Shown here piece by piece: positions 59,996 through 64,000 of a stretch of 64,000 bases of DNA (within the stretch, counting starts at the first letter, position 1; the number at the start of each line of letters is the position of its first letter). The notes beneath the pieces were generated by a model. It worked only from the letters and a program-made list of their open reading frames with translations, was not told the DNA's origin and did not search any database. The DNA lies in assembly GCF_022347545.1 (NCBI RefSeq), contig NZ_JAKREW010000023.1:1-64000 (forward strand), given 5' to 3'. Origin of the DNA: Terribium retamae. Lineage in GTDB: Bacteria > Pseudomonadota > Alphaproteobacteria > Rhizobiales > Rhizobiaceae. Made by a program: the position numbers and the translations under genes.

Positions 59996-62900
59996 ATGGC
60001 AGATAGAACCCAGGCGCGTGTAGCCAACCACAACGACATCGCAAGTGACGATCCGTTCGCGGAACTGACCCGCATCATGGGCTTTGATCCGCGCGAACCG
60101 GTGCAGCGTCAGGCTGCGTCTCAGCCGGCGGCCGGGCAGGCTGAAGATTTCGACATCGACCTCGAAAAGGAGTTGATGGGAGAGTTCGACGCCTACGAGG
60201 AAGAGCCTGCCACCGCACCGCAATCGCTGGCCGCCATCCCGTCGCTTTCTGGTAAGCCCGCGGCTGTTGAAGTGGCCGATGACGAATTTATCGCCCCGAT
60301 GGAGCAGCATGCCACCGAACCGGCTCTTCCAGCCGTCGCCGGTCCCGTCGAAGACGATGCCCCTGATTTCGATTTTGCTGTCGCGGCTGCGGGCATGGAC
60401 GAACAGGCCTTTGACGCAGTTGTTGCAGGCGAGGATGAGCCGGAAACGGAGCTGGCGCCTAGTGATCAGCAGTTCGAAGATTATGAAGCGGCGATGCGCG
60501 ATGTCGACTTCGGTGATCTTGATCTTGCCGATGAAGCCCTGGTCGAGCAGCCGGTAACTTCGATCGAGCCTATTGTCGCCGCGCCTGAGCCTGTCGCCGC
60601 GGGATCGGTGTCGGGCACCGCTGACGCGAATTTCGCCGGCGACGATTTCGATACGCATTTCGATAACGCCATGGCTGATGTCGAAGTGGAGCTCAGCGCT
60701 CCTGAAGAGGTTGCAGTCGCAGAGGCCGAACCTGCAGAGTTCGAGGATGAGCGTTCCGCCCAGCAGGAGCAGCCGTTCATGTCGACCTTCGGCCATCATG
60801 CACAGCCGGCAGATGTGGTTGCCGACAGCGAGCCGGATTTCGACATCGATCTCGACGACGCTTTCAACGATGAGGACGAGGCTTTGGCGGTCGCCGCGGC
60901 CGAGCCGGAAGCGATTGAAGCCGTCGCCGCGGTGGCAGCCGAACCGGTTGCCGAAACACCGTCCGTCGCCGCGCAGGATCGTAGTCTCGAAGACGAACTC
61001 AATGCACTGTTGGGCCGCATGACTGCGCGTCCGGCTGCCCCGGTCGCCTCCGCGGAGGCCTGGAAGCCGCAATTTGCAGCCACGCCAGCCGAACAGCCGG
61101 CCTACGAGTCCGATCTCGACACCTCGCTGATGACGGAGCTGGCTGCAGCCGACTTCGAAGCCGAAGAGCCGTCTTCGAAGGCTGAAGACGATATCGATTT
61201 CGATACCGCCGCCTTCGAAGCTGCGATGACCGGCGGGTTGGATTCCCTCGATGAGGAGCCCGTTCAGCAAGCTGAAGAAGATCCGGTGGAGGCGCTGAAG
61301 TGGGCTGCCCCGGCCGTGGCCGCCGCCGCTGCAACCGCCACCTTCGCGCAGCCGATGCGCGCTTGGAGCCGCGGCAATCCGACTGCACCTACACAGCAGC
61401 CTTACTCTTCGCAGCCCTATTCAGCTTCGGTGCAGCAGTTTTCCGCTCCGGCGCCAGCGCAGCCGGCGATCCAGGCCGAACCGCCTGTTGTTGCCGCAGC
61501 GCCGCAACCGGCCGCGCCGCCTGTCGCTCAATCCTGGCACAAGCCTGCCCCATCAGCAGCCTCCCGGGAAGAAGTGCCGGATATCGAAACCATGGACGTG
61601 CCGGAGCGTGTCGTCGCGCTTGCCGACGATCTTGATATTCCAGAAGTCCCGTTCGAGCAGGACAAGCCTGAAACCTCGAATTTCGATGAACTCGACGCCG
61701 AGTTCTCGACCTTGCTCAACGAGATGCTTCCGGATGATTCGGCAGCCGCGGCGAAGGCTGGTTCCCGTCACGATGGCGATGGTCATGACCACAGGAGCGA
61801 GCGCATCGAGATGCCGGCCTATGCCGACTCGACACAGGCCGCCGCCGCCGCCGCTGCTTACGCCAATCTGGGGCAGGGCTACGATCCGCAGAGCCCGGCG
61901 CGCGGCAAGCCGGTTGCCGGTCAGTTCGCGGACGATGGTTTCGACTATGATCCGGACCTTGAAGAAGGCATGACCATTCCGGAAGCCGCAGCTGCTGAGG
62001 CCAACGAAGCGCCCCGCCGTCGCGGCCTCTTGGTTGCAGCCCTGGTCGGGGCGGTTGCCGTGGTTGGTGGCGTCGGCGCCTTTGCCTTCTCCTTCGGTGG
62101 TGGCTCGGGTTCGGAAGCTCCTGCTATCGTGAAGGCTGACAATCAGCCGATGAAGGTGAAGCCGGAAAATCCCGGCGGTATCGTCATCCCGAACCAGGAT
62201 AACAAGGTCTACGATGCCGTCGCCAAGGGCGCCCGCCCGGCTACGCCGACCCAGCCGAAGCTGGTCGCCAATGCCGAGGAGCCGGTGGACGTCGTCGCTA
62301 AGGAACAGGCCGAGCAGGCAGAACGCACTGCAGCTTTCGCGGGCACCGACGATAGCGAAGGTGATGCGCAGAGTGCTGCGCAAACGCCGGCAAAGTCGGA
62401 AGATCGTGTTGCCCAGATCGCGCAGGAAAATGCCGGCACTCAGGAAGGCGCGTTGGTGACGCCGCGCAAGGTTCGCACCATGGTGGTCAAGCCTGACGGC
62501 ACGCTCGCTCCGCGCGAAGAGCCGGCTGCTGCTCCGATCGCCGCCTCCGAGCCGGCAGATCCGACCCCGCAGCGTGTATCCCAAGACCAGACCGGCACGG
62601 TGCCGCAGGCGGCCGGTGCAGGCGATCAGCCCGCTCTCAAGCCAGCCAAACCGAGCACTGTTGCCGCAACCCCTTCCGCGGCTCCGGTGGCACCGCAGCG
62701 CCCGTCCGATCAGCCGGTCGATATCGCTGGTGAGGTCAAGCCGCAGGCTGCACAACAGCAGCAGGTAGCTTCGGCGCAGCCACAGGCTCCGGCGGCCGCA
62801 CCTGGAGGCTGGTCGATGCAGATCGCCTCACAGCCGACCGTTGAGGGTGCACAATCGACCTATCAGGATCTGGCTCGCCGCTACTCGAACGTACTCGCCG

Positions 62901-63046
62901 GCCGCAGCGCCAACATCGTCAAGGCAGACGTCGCCGGCAAAGGTACCTTCTACCGAGTGCGCGTGATGGCGCAGTCCCGCGATGATGCCATCAAACTCTG
63001 CACGAGCTACAAGGCCGCCGGCGGCAACTGCTTCGTCTCGAAGTAA
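59996..63046 (+). CDS. Large SPOR-domain protein with acidic repetitive cytoplasmic region
   Basis: A 1016-residue single-pass inner-membrane protein. Residues 1-675 are cytoplasmic, acidic and Ala/Pro/Glu-rich; one transmembrane helix (about 677-700, LLVAALVGAVAVVGGVGAF); a Pro/Ala-rich periplasmic linker; and a C-terminal SPOR domain (about 935-1016, GWSMQIASQPTVEGAQ...YRVRVMAQSRDDA) that binds denuded peptidoglycan at the division septum. Copies of a degenerate motif like DFDIDLEKEL recur in the cytoplasmic part (residues 51, 124, 171, 217, 281, 331, 372, 401, 563, 648). SPOR proteins often act in cell division. The ATG at 59996 is preceded by GGGAACG. Follows argS directly, as in other rhizobia. 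Confidence 0.9.
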   Translation: MADRTQARVANHNDIASDDPFAELTRIMGFDPREPVQRQAASQPAAGQAEDFDIDLEKELMGEFDAYEEEPATAPQSLAAIPSLSGKPAAVEVADDEFIAPMEQHATEPALPAVAGPVEDDAPDFDFAVAAAGMDEQAFDAVVAGEDEPETELAPSDQQFEDYEAAMRDVDFGDLDLADEALVEQPVTSIEPIVAAPEPVAAGSVSGTADANFAGDDFDTHFDNAMADVEVELSAPEEVAVAEAEPAEFEDERSAQQEQPFMSTFGHHAQPADVVADSEPDFDIDLDDAFNDEDEALAVAAAEPEAIEAVAAVAAEPVAETPSVAAQDRSLEDELNALLGRMTARPAAPVASAEAWKPQFAATPAEQPAYESDLDTSLMTELAAADFEAEEPSSKAEDDIDFDTAAFEAAMTGGLDSLDEEPVQQAEEDPVEALKWAAPAVAAAAATATFAQPMRAWSRGNPTAPTQQPYSSQPYSASVQQFSAPAPAQPAIQAEPPVVAAAPQPAAPPVAQSWHKPAPSAASREEVPDIETMDVPERVVALADDLDIPEVPFEQDKPETSNFDELDAEFSTLLNEMLPDDSAAAAKAGSRHDGDGHDHRSERIEMPAYADSTQAAAAAAAYANLGQGYDPQSPARGKPVAGQFADDGFDYDPDLEEGMTIPEAAAAEANEAPRRRGLLVAALVGAVAVVGGVGAFAFSFGGGSGSEAPAIVKADNQPMKVKPENPGGIVIPNQDNKVYDAVAKGARPATPTQPKLVANAEEPVDVVAKEQAEQAERTAAFAGTDDSEGDAQSAAQTPAKSEDRVAQIAQENAGTQEGALVTPRKVRTMVVKPDGTLAPREEPAAAPIAASEPADPTPQRVSQDQTGTVPQAAGAGDQPALKPAKPSTVAATPSAAPVAPQRPSDQPVDIAGEVKPQAAQQQQVASAQPQAPAAAPGGWSMQIASQPTVEGAQSTYQDLARRYSNVLAGRSANIVKADVAGKGTFYRVRVMAQSRDDAIKLCTSYKAAGGNCFVSK

Positions 63047-63068
63047 GCTGAGTCGAACTTCTCGATCG

Positions 63069-63098
63069 AAAACGGCGCAGCCAAGACTGCGCCGTTTT
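63069..63098 (+). terminator. Terminator after the SPOR gene
   Basis: Perfect 12-base stem AAAACGGCGCAG / CTGCGCCGTTTT with loop CCAAGA. Flanking A and T runs make it active in both directions, serving the convergent CGNR gene too. Confidence 0.92.
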
Positions 63099-63125
63099 CT
63101 TGTGCGACTGGGCCGTGCGCGCGGT

Positions 63126-63767
63126 TCAACCGGTCTTCGGTGGGGGCCTGTTCACCTGTCTGGCCCGGTAAGCGCGGCGCACGCGTTCGCGGTTGCCGCA
63201 CAGGTCGCTGGCGCACCAGATGCGTGAACGGTTGTTGGTGTGGTCGATGAAAATGGCCCTGCAATCCTGCGCGTGGCAGGTACCAAGCTTGTCGAGGTCC
63301 TCGGACACGAGCAGTGCGGAAAGCGTCCATAGAACGGGCCATAGTGGCTCGGCAAGTTCATGGCCGGGCAGCTCGTAGGCGGCCCTTCGTTGATGCGCTA
63401 TCTGCAACAGCCGAGGCGGAGAGGTGAGGCGAACGAGAAACGCGTTGATCTCTGCCAGCATTGGCATGAGGTCGCCATTTGCCTGGGCGGATTCGGCGAG
63501 TCTCCGGATCGCGCTGCGTAGGGTGAGAGCCTCGGCCAGCATGTGGCGCGCCGCCGCCGGTGCCGTTTTCGCCAGTCGAAGAAGTTTTTCGCCTGCCGCC
63601 GCTCTCATCGTGCCCCGCGCGACACTCCAGGTTACGAGTGCGTCGTAGTCGGCCAGCAGGTCCCGTTCTTTCGAAGTGCCAGGCAGATCGATCGTGTTGA
63701 CGAAGTCAAGGCACAGAGAGCCTGCGATGAAACGATGCGGCCAACCTGACTTAATATCCGCGAGCAA
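63126..63767 (-). CDS. CGNR zinc-finger transcriptional regulator (ABATE domain)
   Basis: 213 residues: an N-terminal ABATE (putative stress-induced regulator) domain with FIAGSLCLDFVNTIDLPG, and a C-terminal CGNR zinc finger, C-x4-C (CHAQDC) with CASDLCGNRERVRRAYR. It is thought to sense or respond to small molecules. It is divergent from the partial gene at the window end. Target unknown. Confidence 0.9.
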   Translation of the reverse strand: MLADIKSGWPHRFIAGSLCLDFVNTIDLPGTSKERDLLADYDALVTWSVARGTMRAAAGEKLLRLAKTAPAAARHMLAEALTLRSAIRRLAESAQANGDLMPMLAEINAFLVRLTSPPRLLQIAHQRRAAYELPGHELAEPLWPVLWTLSALLVSEDLDKLGTCHAQDCRAIFIDHTNNRSRIWCASDLCGNRERVRRAYRARQVNRPPPKTG

Positions 63768-63816
63768 GTAGGCCTCCTTTGTCAGGATGATTGCATCGGC
63801 TGGCGATCTTTCATTG

Positions 63817-63836
63817 CTAATGTGTTAAGCCATTAG
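63817..63836. promoter_or_regulatory. Inverted repeat in the CGNR/partial-gene divergent region
   Basis: CTAATG (63817-63822), eight bases, CATTAG (63831-63836): perfect arms in an AT-richer patch about 50 bases upstream of the CGNR start. A candidate operator for the CGNR protein. Confidence 0.4.
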
Positions 63837-63926
63837 TATCCTGAAGAAGTGGCTCGGGCAACAGGCACTTCGCGCAGGCATCGCAAGCGCGGGGCGACTG
63901 GGCAGATGCAAGTGATGGAGGAAACG

Positions 63927-64000
63927 ATGACGCAGCAACAGCAGGCAGCACGGATCGTGCGCGTGTGGCGTGGCAGTACTTCCGCTCGCCGGGCTGACGA
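63927..64000 (+). CDS. Partial gene, possibly an antibiotic-biosynthesis-monooxygenase-like protein
   Basis: ATG at 63927 preceded by GGAGGAAACG, a strong ribosome binding site. Only 24 residues are inside the window (MTQQQQAARIVRVWRG...), cut by the window end. ARIVRVWRG resembles the N-terminus of small ABM-fold proteins, but this is a weak guess. Confidence 0.55.
   Translation, partial: MTQQQQAARIVRVWRGSTSARRAD

Noticed and set aside
61553..62755. Open frames opposite the SPOR gene (also 59912-61270)
   Set aside because: Mirror of repetitive sense codons; sense strand has ribosome site, membrane helix and SPOR domain.

Overview
The window is a continuous, gene-dense stretch of a GC-rich alphaproteobacterial chromosome, most likely a member of the Rhizobiales close to Mesorhizobium/Aminobacter (Phyllobacteriaceae). 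The reasons are the gene orders (secY-adk-rpsM-rpsK-rpoA-rplQ; nrdR-ribD-ribE...ribH-nusB; DUF177-plsX-fabH-ihfA-merR-tRNA-Pro; glnB-glnA; dgt-argS-SPOR protein), an ExoR-type Sel1 protein, TGA-N9-TCA iron boxes of the rhizobial RirA type, a 112-residue PII protein under a sigma54-like promoter, and a RIME-like palindromic repeat. The genus is inferred, not proven.

Layout. 0-5 kb: distal part of the ribosomal-protein/alpha operon (secY, adk, rpsM, rpsK, rpoA, rplQ) closed by a strong terminator, then a secreted ankyrin protein. 5.8-11.8 kb: nrdR and the riboflavin genes, split by a DUF1905 protein and a reverse-strand PLP enzyme, then nusB and an MFS transporter. 11.9-18.9 kb: a siderophore-uptake block (AraC regulator, TonB receptor, FhuC, Tat-exported FhuD, tandem FhuB), with an iron box before the regulator and another before the receptor. 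19.1-22.9 kb: a YehZYXW-type osmoprotectant ABC importer. 23-31.5 kb: DUF2165, proton-pumping pyrophosphatase, BamE, cytochrome bc1 chaperone, DUF177, plsX, fabH, ihfA, a MerR regulator and tRNA-Pro(GGG). 31.7-34.6 kb: two polysaccharide genes on the minus strand (O-antigen ligase/polymerase-like and a polyprenyl glycosyl-1-phosphate transferase). 34.8-38.2 kb: a DmpA-type aminopeptidase, TetR regulator and amino-acid permease module. 38.3-45.2 kb: glnBA, Nnr (NADHX repair), valS. 45.6-49 kb: FadL-like porin, exoR, xth. 49.2-56 kb: accessory catabolic and regulatory genes (secreted nucleoside hydrolase, GlxA-type regulator, isochorismatase-like hydrolase, secreted amidohydrolase, LuxR-type regulator, EamA exporter). 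56-64 kb: VOC protein and IscA-type iron-sulfur carrier (minus), dgt, argS, a 1016-residue SPOR protein, a CGNR zinc-finger regulator and the start of a divergent gene.

Most genes are intact housekeeping genes. No transposase, integrase, CRISPR array, rRNA or obvious pseudogene was seen. The least explained items are a degenerate, repeated acidic motif in the cytoplasmic half of the SPOR protein, an inverted repeat inside the ribosomal operon, a palindromic repeat that supplies the stop codon of the MerR gene, and an unrecognised small minus-strand ORF whose longest form overlaps the start codon of its divergent neighbour. No clearly novel multi-gene system stands out.
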